The notes: generated by a model not told the origin, from the sequence alone. Counted from the stretch's first letter, positions 52,965-62,131 are shown. The stretch: DNA of 64,000 nucleotides from Lysobacterales bacterium (GCA_019634735.1 JAHCAT010000002.1:186001-250000), one strand, 5' to 3'. Numbers and translations are program-made.

Positions 52965-53861
52965 TCAGCTGACGAGACGGGCCCAGAGCAGCACCGTGGC
53001 CAGGCCCAGCACCAGGCCGTAGCCGACCATGGCGGCGGTCAATTCCGGCTCCATGCGGGCGGCCATGGCCAGCGCCGCGGCCGTGAACATCGGCGGCATG
53101 GCCGCTTCCAGCACGCCTACCGCGAGCACCTGCGGCGTCACCGGCAGGGCCAGCAGGATCGCCCAGGCCAGCAGCGGCATCAGCACCAGTTTGAGCGTCA
53201 GTCCGGCCAGCAGGGGCGTCCATCGGCCGGGCGGCAGGCGCAGTTGCAGCTTCAGGCCCAGGGCGAACGCCACCAGGGGCAGCAGCGGCGCTGCCAGATG
53301 CTCGGCCACCGCCTGCGCGGCTGGCGGCAGCGGAGCGCCCAGTGCCAGGGCCGCGAGCAGGGCCAGGAAAGGCGGGAATCCGACGATCCGGCGCAGGATC
53401 GCCGCAGGTCCGGGGCGCTGCTGCCCCCCATAGGCGGCCAGCACGAGCAGGCCGAAGGTGCTGACCAGCAGGAAGGTGCCGAACTGGTCGTAGACCGCGG
53501 CCAGCCCGACCTGCTCGGCGCCGAGCAGGGCGGTGATCAGCGGGAAGCCCAGGAACGAGGTATTGCCGAGCGTCGCCATCAGCAGCAGGCAGCCGATCAC
53601 CGGCCGAGGCCAGGCCAGCAGGCGGCCGAGCAGCAGCACGCAGGCGGCGATCGCCAGCGTCACTGCCCACGGCACCGCGACCAGGGCCAGCAGCTCGCTG
53701 CGCAGGGTCAGTCCGGGCACCCGCGCCAGCACCAGCGCCGGCAGGCACACCCACAGCACGAACAGGTTGAGCGCCTCGGCGCTGCCGGGCGGGAACAGGC
53801 CGCGCCGCCGGCAGCCCCAGCCGGCGGCCAGCGCCAGCAGCATGGCGATGATCGCCGCCAC
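52965..53861 (-). CDS. AEC family (auxin efflux carrier-like) transporter
   Basis: A 298-residue membrane protein with about ten helices and an internal repeat. LFPPGSAEALNLFVLWVCLPALVLARV and MATLGNTSFLGFPLITALLG are typical AEC/malonate-type permease motifs, as is VLEAAMPPMFTAAALAM near the C-terminus. The start is probably GTG at 53861, 5 nt after the WYL regulator's stop, so it is likely cotranscribed with and possibly controlled by that regulator. ATG 53843 is an alternative. The substrate is unknown. Confidence 0.85.
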   Translation of the reverse strand: MAAIIAMLLALAAGWGCRRRGLFPPGSAEALNLFVLWVCLPALVLARVPGLTLRSELLALVAVPWAVTLAIAACVLLLGRLLAWPRPVIGCLLLMATLGNTSFLGFPLITALLGAEQVGLAAVYDQFGTFLLVSTFGLLVLAAYGGQQRPGPAAILRRIVGFPPFLALLAALALGAPLPPAAQAVAEHLAAPLLPLVAFALGLKLQLRLPPGRWTPLLAGLTLKLVLMPLLAWAILLALPVTPQVLAVGVLEAAMPPMFTAAALAMAARMEPELTAAMVGYGLVLGLATVLLWARLVS

Positions 53862-53866
53862 GGCGC

Positions 53867-54937
53867 TCAGCCGCCGCCGGCGCCGGGGGATTCCAGCTCG
53901 AAGTCGCCACGATAACCCGCCAGGGCCAGGGTCAGCATGCTGCGCGCTTCCTCGCGCAGCGGCAGCGGCTCGACGATCTCGGCGTCGGCGCCGTGGCGCA
54001 GCACATCGCCGAGCAGCTCGCGGGGGTTGCTGTAGGGCACCCGCAGTTCGTAGCGGCCGTCCGGCAGCCACTGGCCCTGCTGGCGCGAGTGCCAGCGCTC
54101 GTCGGCGACCCAGCGGGCGGCGCGCGCCGAGAAGCGGATCACGGCGGTCGCCCGGGCCGGCCCTGAGAAGATGCCGTAGCCGCCGACCAGGTGGCTGTCG
54201 AGCTGCTCGGCCGGCAGGTCATCGGCTGCTTCACGAAGCTGTTCGGGATTGCCCATGCGGTCGACCGCGAAGCTGCGCAGGGCCTCGCGTCCGTGGTCGA
54301 AGGCGTCCAGGTACCAGTTGTCCCGGTAGTGCACCAGCCGCTGCGGCGACACCAGGCGCTGGCCGGCGCGACCGGTGCTGCGGGCGCTGTAGTCGAAACG
54401 CAGGCGATGCCGCGAGAGGGTGGCGCTGGCCACGGTCCGGAACACCGCCTCATCGAGCCGGCGTGCGGCCGAGGCGACCACGCGGATGCGGCCCTCGGGC
54501 CAGCCCGGACGCCCGGACTCGGCGGCCAGCAGCTTCTCGATGCGGCCGCGCAGCGGCGCCAGCGCCTCGTTCAGCGGGCCGGCGCCGGAGCTTCGCGAGG
54601 CCATCTCGTAGAGCGCCACCAGAGCGTGCAGCTCGTCGCTGGACAGCCACAGGCCGGGCAGCTCGAAACTGTCGCCCTCGCGTTCGACGTAACGTGCCGA
54701 GCTGGGCTCGCCACCGAGCACGATCGGCGCGCCCAGGGCATCGCGCAGGAAGGCGATGTCCCGGTACAGGGTGGCGCGCGCGCAGCCCAGTTCGTCCTGG
54801 AGCTGGCGCAGCGGGATCGGCCGGCGCGCCGCCTTCAGCTTGCGGTGCAGGGCGTTGACGCGCTCCTGGCGGCTGATTTCCGGGCGCTGCTTGCGGCTGC
54901 GCGGGCGCGGCGCGGGCTCGGTGCGGTCGCTGGCCAT
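53867..54937 (-). CDS. WYL-domain transcriptional regulator
   Basis: A 356-residue regulator with an N-terminal HTH (RVNALHRKLKAARRPIPLRQ, then LGCARATLYRDIAFL) and a WYL domain (about residues 160-245; LRFDYSARSTGRAGQRLVSP, HYRDNWYLDAFDH) plus a C-terminal WCX-like extension ending in NPRELLGDVLRHGADAEIVEP. WYL domains sense small ligands or nucleic acids; the target is unknown, though the adjacent AEC transporter gene is a natural candidate. A TAGTCT hexamer (54971-54976, minus) lies 33 nt upstream. Confidence 0.9.
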   Translation of the reverse strand: MASDRTEPAPRPRSRKQRPEISRQERVNALHRKLKAARRPIPLRQLQDELGCARATLYRDIAFLRDALGAPIVLGGEPSSARYVEREGDSFELPGLWLSSDELHALVALYEMASRSSGAGPLNEALAPLRGRIEKLLAAESGRPGWPEGRIRVVASAARRLDEAVFRTVASATLSRHRLRFDYSARSTGRAGQRLVSPQRLVHYRDNWYLDAFDHGREALRSFAVDRMGNPEQLREAADDLPAEQLDSHLVGGYGIFSGPARATAVIRFSARAARWVADERWHSRQQGQWLPDGRYELRVPYSNPRELLGDVLRHGADAEIVEPLPLREEARSMLTLALAGYRGDFELESPGAGGG

Positions 54938-54990
54938 GGCGTTCGAGGGCTCGATCGGATCGGACGCGTCAGACTAGCGCAGCAGGGGGG

Positions 54991-55405
54991 CGGGGACCGG
55001 GGACCAGGGACCGGGGACCGGGAAAGCCGGGACCAGGGACCAGGGACCAGGGACCAGGGACCAGGGACCAGGGACCAGGGACCAGGGAGGGGGAGCGGGA
55101 AGGGGAACGGGGAGCGGGGAGCGGGAGCAGCGGTCCGAAAAAGGAGACGGCGTTCGAATTGTGCAGGGTCGGGGCGGGGAGATCGAGGGGTCAGGCGACT
55201 GCTCGCTGGAAGGCCGTGTTTCTCTTGTCCTCGGGGAGGATGTGGAGCGCAGACTGCGCTCGACTTCACTATTCCCCAGATCGGGGTGCCGGGGTTCGAG
55301 TTCCGGTTTCCTGCTCCCGGCTTTCCCGGTCCCCGGTCCCTGGTCCCCAGTCCCCAGTCCCCGGTCCCCGGTCCCCGGTCCCCGGTCCCCAGTCCCCAGT
55401 CCCCA
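54991..55405. repeat. Large inverted-repeat element built of G-rich heptamers
   Basis: 54999-55032 and 55315-55348 are perfect 34-bp inverted copies (39 bp with one mismatch), each holding a GGGAAAGCCGGGA core next to GGGACC heptamers. To the right of the left arm GGGACCA repeats about nine times (55030-55085), then GGGGAGC-type units; the right arm carries about ten GGTCCCC/AGTCCCC units (to 55405). The 230-nt centre has no gene. The whole lies between the WYL gene promoter and the pilU stop, filling the 480-nt gap. Confidence 0.85.
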
Positions 55406-55417
55406 ACTACCGTCACC

Positions 55418-56518
55418 TCAGTACATCGCCTCCTGCTCCGCATCGTTCAGCGTGCTGGCGCCCTCGCTCAGGCGCATGCGCAGGGCCAGGCCTTCGCGGG
55501 AATCGGCGTGCGCCAGCGCCTCGTCGCGGCTGATGCGGCGTTCCTGGTAGAGCCGGTACAGGGCCTGGTCGAAGCTCTGCATGCCGTTCTCCAGGCTGCG
55601 CTCCATCGCTTCCTTGAGCTCGTTGAGGCGGCCGCCGCGGATGATGTCGCGGGTCAGCGGCGTGTTGATCAGCAGTTCCACCGCCGGCACCCGGCGGCTG
55701 TCGACGCCCACGCACAGGCGCTGGCTGACGATCGCCTGCAGATTCATCGACAGGTTCATCAGCGTGGTGTGCTTGGTGCTTTCCGGGAAGAAGCTGAGGA
55801 TGCGGTCGAGGGTCTGGTCGGCGTTGTTGGCGTGCAGGGTGGTCAGGCACAGGTGGCCGGTCTCGGAGAACGAGATCGCCGCCTCCATGGTCTCCTTGTC
55901 CAGGATCTCGCCGATCATGATGACGTCGGGCGCCTCGCGCATCGCGTTGCGCAGGGCCGTGTGGTAGCTGTGGGTGTCGAAGCCGACCTCGCGCTGGTTG
56001 ATCAGCGAGCGCTTGTGCCGGTGCAGGAACTCGACCGGGTCCTCGATGGTGAGGATGTGGCCGCTGGCCTGCTCGTTGCGGTGGTCGATCATCGCCGCCA
56101 GCGTGGTCGACTTGCCCGAGCCGGTGGCGCCGGCGACCACGATAAGGCCGCGCGGCCGCATCACCAGTTCCTTGAGGATCGGCGGCAGGCCCAGGTTCTC
56201 GATGCGGGGCAGGTCGGTCTTGACGTTGCGGATGACGATCGCGACCTCGTTGCGCTGCCGGAAGATGTTGACGCGGAAGCGGCCGATCTGCGGCCGGCTG
56301 ACTGCCAGGTTCATCTCCCAGGCGCGCTCGAACTCGGCGGCCTGCATGTCGTCCATCAGCGCGTTGGCGAACGCCTCGACGGCGGTTGCGGCGAGCGCGG
56401 TCGAGCCGACGGCGCGCATGCGGCCCTCGACCTTCAGGTAGGGCGGCGCGCCGACGCTCAGGAACAGGTCCGAGCCGCCCTTGTCCACCATCAGGCGCAG
56501 ATACGGATCGACATCCAT
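55418..56518 (-). CDS. pilU: Type IV pilus retraction ATPase PilU
   Basis: A 366-residue hexameric secretion-type ATPase. Walker A is GATGSGKST (130-138), followed by the Asp-box/Walker B region (ILTIEDPVEFLHRHKRSLIN; DVIMIGEILDKETMEAAISF) and the His box (GHLCLTTLHANNADQTLDRI). GEILDKETM in place of GEMRDLET is typical of PilU as opposed to PilT. The start at 56518 gives the usual MDVDPYLRLMVDKGGSDLF, with GGGGGAG 8 nt upstream. pilT is not in the window. A TATGAT hexamer (56561-56566, minus) is a plausible -10. Confidence 0.94.
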   Translation of the reverse strand: MDVDPYLRLMVDKGGSDLFLSVGAPPYLKVEGRMRAVGSTALAATAVEAFANALMDDMQAAEFERAWEMNLAVSRPQIGRFRVNIFRQRNEVAIVIRNVKTDLPRIENLGLPPILKELVMRPRGLIVVAGATGSGKSTTLAAMIDHRNEQASGHILTIEDPVEFLHRHKRSLINQREVGFDTHSYHTALRNAMREAPDVIMIGEILDKETMEAAISFSETGHLCLTTLHANNADQTLDRILSFFPESTKHTTLMNLSMNLQAIVSQRLCVGVDSRRVPAVELLINTPLTRDIIRGGRLNELKEAMERSLENGMQSFDQALYRLYQERRISRDEALAHADSREGLALRMRLSEGASTLNDAEQEAMY

Positions 56519-56946
56519 GGCCCAGCTCCCCCGGCTCGCGGCCACCGGGCCGCCTGCGCAGGATCATAACGGAATCCGCCAAGGCGCCGACCGGTCGCCG
56601 GGAGGGCCGCGCAAGTCATTGAAAATACGGTTAAACCGCGTTTAACGTGGGCTTGTGCCGGCGGCCTTGGAGGAGTAGCGTAGGGATCGCGCGGCCCTGT
56701 GCCCGCGCGGACCGCCATGACCCAGATCCTTGATCACTGCCAGCCCCGTCGCCGTGGCGCCTGCCGCGGCCACGGGGCGGTGGCAGGCAGGCAGACTGAT
56801 CCGCGATCCGACAGCAAAGTCGCGCCCACCCTGCGGGCAGGGCTGCCCTTCGGGCGCACATCGGGAATTTCCGCCACCGGCCCCGGGCCGGACGTCGCCG
56901 TGTGCGTCGTCCGGACGCCGGCCGTCCCACCATGAGGAGAACGTTG
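56519..56946. promoter_or_regulatory. Divergent control region between pilU and the YdcH-like gene, with a palindrome
   Basis: 428 nt without a convincing gene. GTTAAAC-CGC-GTTTAAC at 56630-56646 is a perfect 7-bp inverted repeat in an AT-rich island, typical of a dimeric repressor site. TTGAAA at 56619-56624 and TTAACG 17 bp later form a plausible plus-strand promoter overlapping it. Towards pilU, TATGAT lies at 56561-56566 (minus). Confidence 0.45.
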
Positions 56947-57174
56947 ATGTTCGAGAACCAGAAGGACCAGGTCGAGTCGCTGATGAGCGCCAATCCGGAG
57001 TTCCGCAGCCTCTACCAGCGCCACCAGGAGCTGGACAAGAAGGTGCAGGACGCCGAGCTGGGCGTGCTGCCGATCGACGACGTCACCCTGGCCCGGATGA
57101 AGAAGGAGAAGCTCTGGGCGAAGGATCGCCTGACCCACATGTTCGAACACCAGGACCAGGCTGCCGCACACTGA
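56947..57174 (+). CDS. YdcH/DUF465 family small protein
   Basis: A 75-residue, highly helical protein. SANPEFRSLYQRHQELDKKV, then DDVTLARMKKEKLWAKDRL match the DUF465 (YdcH) family. Function is not established. AGGAG lies 7 nt before the ATG at 56947; an in-frame ATG at 56932 overlaps that site and is less likely. Confidence 0.9.
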   Translation: MFENQKDQVESLMSANPEFRSLYQRHQELDKKVQDAELGVLPIDDVTLARMKKEKLWAKDRLTHMFEHQDQAAAH

Positions 57175-57389
57175 CGCAGCCTGCGCGGCGGGTGGCTGCT
57201 GCGGAGCGCGATCGCGCGACCGTGGCAAACCCGCCGCCCGGGAGGGGTGACCAGGTCCCTCGGGGAACGGCCCGCCAGTCTCCTGGCATCGCGCCGGGCC
57301 ACGCCCTCAGCGGGGGTGGGGCGCGCCGGCGCCGCCCCGGCCCGCCATTGCGGCCAGCCCGTGCGCGCCGGCAGCGGTGCCCGAAGGGC

Positions 57390-57395
57390 TACAAT
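57390..57395 (+). promoter_or_regulatory. -10 element before the transsulfuration genes
   Basis: TACAAT in the context GGCTACAATCGCGG, 73 nt upstream of the cystathionine beta-synthase ATG. The surrounding 57175-57468 gap contains nothing else recognisable. Confidence 0.45.
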
Positions 57396-57468
57396 CGCGG
57401 CTCCTTCATGGCCTTGGGCTCCCGGATGCACGGGCCGGCCCGGCCGCCAACGGACCGCCACCCAGACC

Positions 57469-58836
57469 ATGACCCACGACAGCGTCCTCGAGCTGATCGG
57501 CAACACGCCGATGGTGCGCGTGCGCCAGCTCGACACCGGCCCCTGTGAGCTCTACCTCAAGCTCGAGTGCATGAATCCCGGCGGTTCGATCAAGGACCGC
57601 ATCGGCCTGTCGATGATCGAGGCGGCCGAGGCGCGCGGCGAGCTCAAGCCCGGTGCCACCCTGGTCGAGGGCACCGCCGGCAACACCGGCATCGGCCTGG
57701 CCCTGGTCGCCCAGCAGAAGGGCTACCGCCTGCTGCTGGTGGTCCCTGACAAGATGAGCCGGGAGAAGATCTTCAACCTCAAGGCGATGGGCGCCGAGGT
57801 CGTGCTGACCCGCTCCGACGTCGCCAAGGGCCATCCCGACTATTACCAGGACCTCGCCGAGCGGATCGCCCGCGAGACCCCCGGCGCCTACTTCATCAAC
57901 CAGTTCGGCAACCCGGACAACCCGCGCGCCCACGAGGAACAGACCGGCCCGGAGATCTGGCGTCAGATGGGCGGCGACATGGACGCCATCGTGTTCGGCT
58001 GCGGCTCCTCCGGCACCATGACCGGCCTGTCGCGCTACTTCGCGCGGGTCGCCCCGCACGTCGAGCTGGTGCTGGCCGATCCGGTCGGCTCGATCCTGGC
58101 CGAATACATCAACGAGGGCACCCTCAGCGAGAAGTCCGGGAGCTGGCTGGTCGAGGGCATCGGCGAGGACTTCCTGCCGTCCATCTCCGACTTCAGCCGG
58201 GTTCGCAAGGCCTACGCGATCAGCGACCGCGAGAGTCTGCTGACCGGCCGCGAGCTGCTCGAGAAGGAGGGCATCCTGGGCGGCTCGTCGAGCGGCACCC
58301 TGCTCGCCGCGGCGCTGCGCTGGTGCCGCGAGCAGTCCGAGCCGAAGCGGGTGGTCTGCTTCGTCTGCGATACCGGCAACAAGTACCTGTCGAAGATGTA
58401 CAACGACTACTGGATGCTGGACAACGGCTTCCTCGAGCGGCAGCCGACCGGCGACCTGCGCGACCTGATCATGCGCCCCTACGCGCAGCGCGACACCGTG
58501 GTGATCGGCCCCGGCGACCTGCTGGTGACCGCCTACCAGCGCATGAAGCTGTACGAGATCTCGCAGTTGCCGGTGATGGACGGCGACACCCTGGTCGGCA
58601 TCCTCGACGAATCCGACGTGCTGATGCACGTCTACGGCAACGAGGACCGCTTCCGCGACGAGGTCCGCACCGCCATGGTCACCAAGCTGGAGAAGCTGCC
58701 GGTGACCGCGCCGGTGGAGTCGCTGATGCCGCTGTTCGACCGTGGCCACGTCGCCATCGTCATGGACGGCGAGCGCTTCTGCGGCCTGATCACCCGTATC
58801 GACCTGCTCAACTACCTGCGCCGGCGCGTGCATTGA
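57469..58836 (+). CDS. Cystathionine beta-synthase
   Basis: A 455-residue PLP enzyme that joins homocysteine and serine into cystathionine. LIGNTPMVRVRQLD and NPGGSIKDRIG with the Schiff-base Lys42, EGTAGNTGIGLA and the phosphate-binding GCGSSGTMTGLS mark the fold-type II catalytic domain (about residues 1-320). Two C-terminal CBS domains follow (about 335-455; ISQLPVMDGDTLVGILDESD, HVAIVMDGERFCGLITRIDL), which in relatives bind adenosyl ligands. The downstream gamma-lyase gene, 76 nt away, points to reverse transsulfuration. No heme-binding N-terminal extension is present. Confidence 0.95.
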   Translation: MTHDSVLELIGNTPMVRVRQLDTGPCELYLKLECMNPGGSIKDRIGLSMIEAAEARGELKPGATLVEGTAGNTGIGLALVAQQKGYRLLLVVPDKMSREKIFNLKAMGAEVVLTRSDVAKGHPDYYQDLAERIARETPGAYFINQFGNPDNPRAHEEQTGPEIWRQMGGDMDAIVFGCGSSGTMTGLSRYFARVAPHVELVLADPVGSILAEYINEGTLSEKSGSWLVEGIGEDFLPSISDFSRVRKAYAISDRESLLTGRELLEKEGILGGSSSGTLLAAALRWCREQSEPKRVVCFVCDTGNKYLSKMYNDYWMLDNGFLERQPTGDLRDLIMRPYAQRDTVVIGPGDLLVTAYQRMKLYEISQLPVMDGDTLVGILDESDVLMHVYGNEDRFRDEVRTAMVTKLEKLPVTAPVESLMPLFDRGHVAIVMDGERFCGLITRIDLLNYLRRRVH

Positions 58837-58912
58837 CGCCGCGGCACCCGCATCGGCGGCGAACCGGCGACGCCGGCCCGCCGCACCTGGCTCCACCGAT
58901 TCCGGACCCGAC

Positions 58913-60076
58913 ATGACCGACACCCGCGACCTCGGCCTTGGCACCCGCGCCATCCACGCCGGCCAGCAGCCCGACCCCAGCACCGGCGCCGTGATGACGC
59001 CGATCTACGCGACCTCGACCTACGTGCAGGCCAGTCCCGGCGTGCACCAGGGCTTCGAGTACTCGCGCAGCCACAACCCGACCCGGTTCGCCTGGGAGCG
59101 CTGCATCGCCGCGCTGGAAGGTGGCAGCCAGGGCTATGCGTTCGCCTCCGGCCTGGCCGCCACCGCCACCGTGCTGGATGCCCTGGACAGCGGCAGCCAT
59201 GTGATCTGCATGGACGATGTCTACGGCGGCACCTACCGCCTGTTCGAGCGGGTGCGCCGGCGCAGCGCCAACCTGGAGTTCAGCTTCGTCGACCTGGGCG
59301 ACGCCGACGCCCTGGCCGCCGCGGTGCGCCCGAACACGCGCCTGATCTGGGCCGAGACGCCGACCAACCCGATGCTGAAGATCCTCGACATCCGGGCCCT
59401 GGCCGACTTCGCGCGCGCGCGCGGCATCCGCCTGGCGGTCGACAACACCTTCGCGACGCCGGTGCTGCAGCGGCCGCTGGAGCAGGGCGCGCACCTGGTC
59501 ATGCACTCGGCGACCAAATACCTCAACGGCCACAGCGATATGGTCGGCGGCGTGCTGGTGGTCGGCGACGACGCCGAGCTGGCCGAGCAGCTCACCTTCC
59601 TGCAGAACGCCGTCGGCGGCGTGCAGGGCCCGTTCGACAGCTTCCTGGCCCTGCGCGGCGTCAAGACCCTGCACCTGCGCATGCGCGCGCATTGCGAGAA
59701 CGCCCTGGCCCTGGCGCAGTGGCTGGAGCAGCACCCGGCCGTCGACAAGGTCATCTACCCGGGCCTGACCAGCCATCCGCAGCACGAGCTTGCCCGGCGC
59801 ACCCTGGACGGCTTCGGCGGCATGATCAGCCTGTACGTGCGCGGCGGCGCCGCCGCCGCGACCCGCTTCCTGGAGCGCTGCACGCTGTTCGCCCTGGCCG
59901 AGTCGCTGGGCGGCGTCGAGAGCCTGGTCAACCACCCGGCGATCATGACCCACGCCAGCGTGCCGCCCGAGCGCCGCGCCGCGCTCGGCATCGCCGACAA
60001 CCTGGTGCGGCTGTCGGTCGGCATCGAGGATCTCGAAGACCTCAGGGCCGAACTGGACTCGGCGCTGGGGCACTGA
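58913..60076 (+). CDS. Cystathionine gamma-lyase (Cys/Met metabolism PLP enzyme)
   Basis: A 387-residue fold-type I PLP enzyme. RAIHAGQQPDPSTGAVMTPI at the N-terminus, YSRSHNPTRFAWE, the cofactor lysine in HSATKYLNGHSDMVGG (Lys202) and ESLGGVESLVNHPAIMTHA are all diagnostic. The adjacent beta-synthase suggests it cleaves cystathionine to cysteine, 2-oxobutyrate and ammonia; gamma-synthase activity cannot be ruled out from sequence alone. It probably shares the beta-synthase transcript. Confidence 0.92.
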   Translation: MTDTRDLGLGTRAIHAGQQPDPSTGAVMTPIYATSTYVQASPGVHQGFEYSRSHNPTRFAWERCIAALEGGSQGYAFASGLAATATVLDALDSGSHVICMDDVYGGTYRLFERVRRRSANLEFSFVDLGDADALAAAVRPNTRLIWAETPTNPMLKILDIRALADFARARGIRLAVDNTFATPVLQRPLEQGAHLVMHSATKYLNGHSDMVGGVLVVGDDAELAEQLTFLQNAVGGVQGPFDSFLALRGVKTLHLRMRAHCENALALAQWLEQHPAVDKVIYPGLTSHPQHELARRTLDGFGGMISLYVRGGAAAATRFLERCTLFALAESLGGVESLVNHPAIMTHASVPPERRAALGIADNLVRLSVGIEDLEDLRAELDSALGH

Positions 60077-60208
60077 CTGCGTTCCGCGCCCGACGCACCG
60101 GAACAGTCGATCCGAATAGCGGCTTCCGCCCACGACAGGGGCGGGCATGGTGCAGTGCACCTCAATGCATGCTGATAAAGTCGGCGTCGGATAAAAGTGA
60201 GCAACGCC

Positions 60209-60931
60209 ATGGCAAGCAGTTTTCGCGACAAGCTGGACAAGCTGGCGCTTCGATGCGCGGATCGGTTGCTCAACAGGCTTCGTCGGGCCGCTCCCGGTGA
60301 CGACCCTTATCACAGGATCTTCGCCAGCTTCCGGAACATGGTGCTGAGCTCGAACGCGCCAGCCGTGCTGGAGATCGGTTCCCGCAAGGTCTCCGCGACG
60401 GACGGTCGCTCTCGATTTCCCGGTGTTGAAGATTACACCGGCGTCGACATCCATCCCGGCGAGTTCGTCGATGTCGTCGCGGATGCTCACCAGCTGAGCT
60501 CCGTCTTTCCCCCCGAACGGTTCGACTACGTTTACTCGATTTCGGTGTTCGAGCACCTCATGTTCCCCTGGAAGGCCGTGCTCGAGATCAATGCGATCCT
60601 GAAAACGGGCGGGATCGTCTTCGTCGCGACGCACCCCACGTGGCCGCCGCACGAGTTGCCATGGGATTTCTGGCGCTACCTGCACCACAGCGCCCACAGT
60701 CTTTTCAATGCGCGTACAGGGTTTGAGATCGTGGAGGTCAGCGAGGGCCTGCCTGCCCGCATGTTCTCGCTGGTTCGCGATCCGGCGGGGCGGACGCTGC
60801 ACGAGTTCCAGTTGCATCAAGGGATTTCGATCATTGCGCGCAAGATCGCTGACTATGACCGCGAGCGTTTGCGCTGGGATCTGGTTCCGGCCGATGTCAC
60901 CGAAACGATGTATCCGCCACCGGCCGCATAG
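60209..60931 (+). CDS. Class I SAM-dependent methyltransferase
   Basis: A 240-residue protein with a basic helical N-terminus and a methyltransferase domain: APAVLEIGSRKVSATDGRS (motif I), DYTGVDIHPGEFVDVVADAH, FDYVYSISVFEHLMFPWKAVLEINAILKTGG. The type resembles methyltransferases in cell-surface glycan clusters. Base composition is less GC-rich than its neighbours, which hints at horizontal transfer. The GTG at 60197 is an alternative start; no strong ribosome binding site is seen. Confidence 0.82.
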   Translation: MASSFRDKLDKLALRCADRLLNRLRRAAPGDDPYHRIFASFRNMVLSSNAPAVLEIGSRKVSATDGRSRFPGVEDYTGVDIHPGEFVDVVADAHQLSSVFPPERFDYVYSISVFEHLMFPWKAVLEINAILKTGGIVFVATHPTWPPHELPWDFWRYLHHSAHSLFNARTGFEIVEVSEGLPARMFSLVRDPAGRTLHEFQLHQGISIIARKIADYDRERLRWDLVPADVTETMYPPPAA

Positions 60932-61286
60932 CCGCGCACCGGACGGTCTACACGCGCAACTGCCGATGGCCATGGTCAACGGTCGTTGCGTGGTCATGAT
61001 CTGGCGCGGCGTAATCAGGCCCGGTCCAAGCGCCTGCGATGCCTCGACGAATTCAGCGCGGTCCTGACCAAAGTGACCTGATGGCTGAGCGACGGCATGA
61101 GGGGTCGCTCCCGCGGATGCCGCGAGCTCCGGCAACGTATCGCATCCGTCGCAGGAGCAAGGGCCCCGAAGCCTTGGTTGACCGTGGAAGTATAAGCGTC
61201 GCCGCGCCGGCGCCGCGGATATCCGCCGCCGACATGCGAAACTGTGCCCGCCGGCCGCCGCGCCAACCTCCCCATGGAAGCCACCC
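60932..61286 (+). other. Intergenic region between two methyltransferase genes
   Basis: 355 nt with no convincing gene. A -10-like TATAAG at 61191-61196, with TTGACC just 7 bp before it, lies 90 nt ahead of the next start. The first 200 nt are less GC-rich, like the preceding gene. Confidence 0.35.
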
Positions 61287-62075
61287 GTGACCGATATCCT
61301 CGACGCCTACGTGACCTCTGCCCCGACGCCCCAGCAGGCCGTCGACATCTTCAAGGGCGAGTGGTCCTCGATCCTGCCGCCGCACCTGGGCGTCGACAGC
61401 GGCGGTGGCGCTGGCGTGTTCGATGATGGCCGCATCCACTGGTTCCTGAACCGTATCGGCCCGATCGCCGGCCGCTCGGTGATCGAACTCGGCCCGCTCG
61501 AAGGCGGCCATACCTGGATGCTCGAGCAGGCCGGTGCCGGCTCCATCGTCGCGGTCGAGAGCAACACCCGGGCCTTCCTCAAGTGCCTGGTGGTCAAGGA
61601 ACTGCTGGGCATGCAGCGCAGCCGCTTCCTGCTCGGCGACTTCGTGGAGCATCTGGCCGCCGACGACACCGGTTACGACATCGGCATCGCCAGCGGCGTG
61701 CTTTACCACATGCGCAACCCGGCGCGGCTGGTCGAGCTGCTGGCCCGGCGCTGCCGGGAAGTGCTGGTGTGGACCCACTACTTCGATGCCGAGCGCACGG
61801 CGGAGGTGCCAGCGCACGCCGCGACCTTCGCGGCGCCGGAAGCGGCCGAGCATGCCGGTTTCCGGCACACCCTTGTGGCCAAGGGTTACGGTGCCGCGCT
61901 GGGCTGGCAGGGCTTCTGCGGCGGCTCGGCCGAGTACGCCTGCTGGATGCCGCGCGCCGACCTGCTCGCCTGCTTCGAGCACTTCGGCTTCGAGATCACC
62001 GGCATCGAATTCGACCACCGCGAGCACCCGAACGGGCCGGCGCTGGCCCTGCATGCGGTGCGCCGCGACGGCTGA
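61287..62075 (+). CDS. Class I SAM-dependent methyltransferase (DUF1698-like)
   Basis: A 262-residue protein with IAGRSVIELGPLEGGHTWMLEQ (motif I), IVAVESNTRAFLKCLVVKELLG and YDIGIASGVLYHMRNPARLVELLARRCREVLVWTHYF, resembling the methyltransferase type represented by tRNA-modifying CmoB-like and surface-glycan enzymes. The substrate is unknown. The start is GTG at 61287 with GGAAG upstream. Confidence 0.83.
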   Translation: MTDILDAYVTSAPTPQQAVDIFKGEWSSILPPHLGVDSGGGAGVFDDGRIHWFLNRIGPIAGRSVIELGPLEGGHTWMLEQAGAGSIVAVESNTRAFLKCLVVKELLGMQRSRFLLGDFVEHLAADDTGYDIGIASGVLYHMRNPARLVELLARRCREVLVWTHYFDAERTAEVPAHAATFAAPEAAEHAGFRHTLVAKGYGAALGWQGFCGGSAEYACWMPRADLLACFEHFGFEITGIEFDHREHPNGPALALHAVRRDG

Positions 62076-62102
62076 TCCGACCCTGCCTGAGGCGGCGGCC
62101 CG

Positions 62103-62131
62103 CTGACAAGCGCCCAGGGTTGCCTTGTCAG
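62103..62131. terminator. Bidirectional hairpin between convergent genes
   Basis: CTGACAAG-(13 nt)-CTTGTCAG, a perfect 8-bp stem between the methyltransferase stop and the membrane-protein gene, overlapping the latter's stop codon. Confidence 0.5.

Noticed and set aside
56699..56935. Small frame before the YdcH-like gene
   Set aside because: No ribosome binding site, unremarkable composition and no recognisable product.
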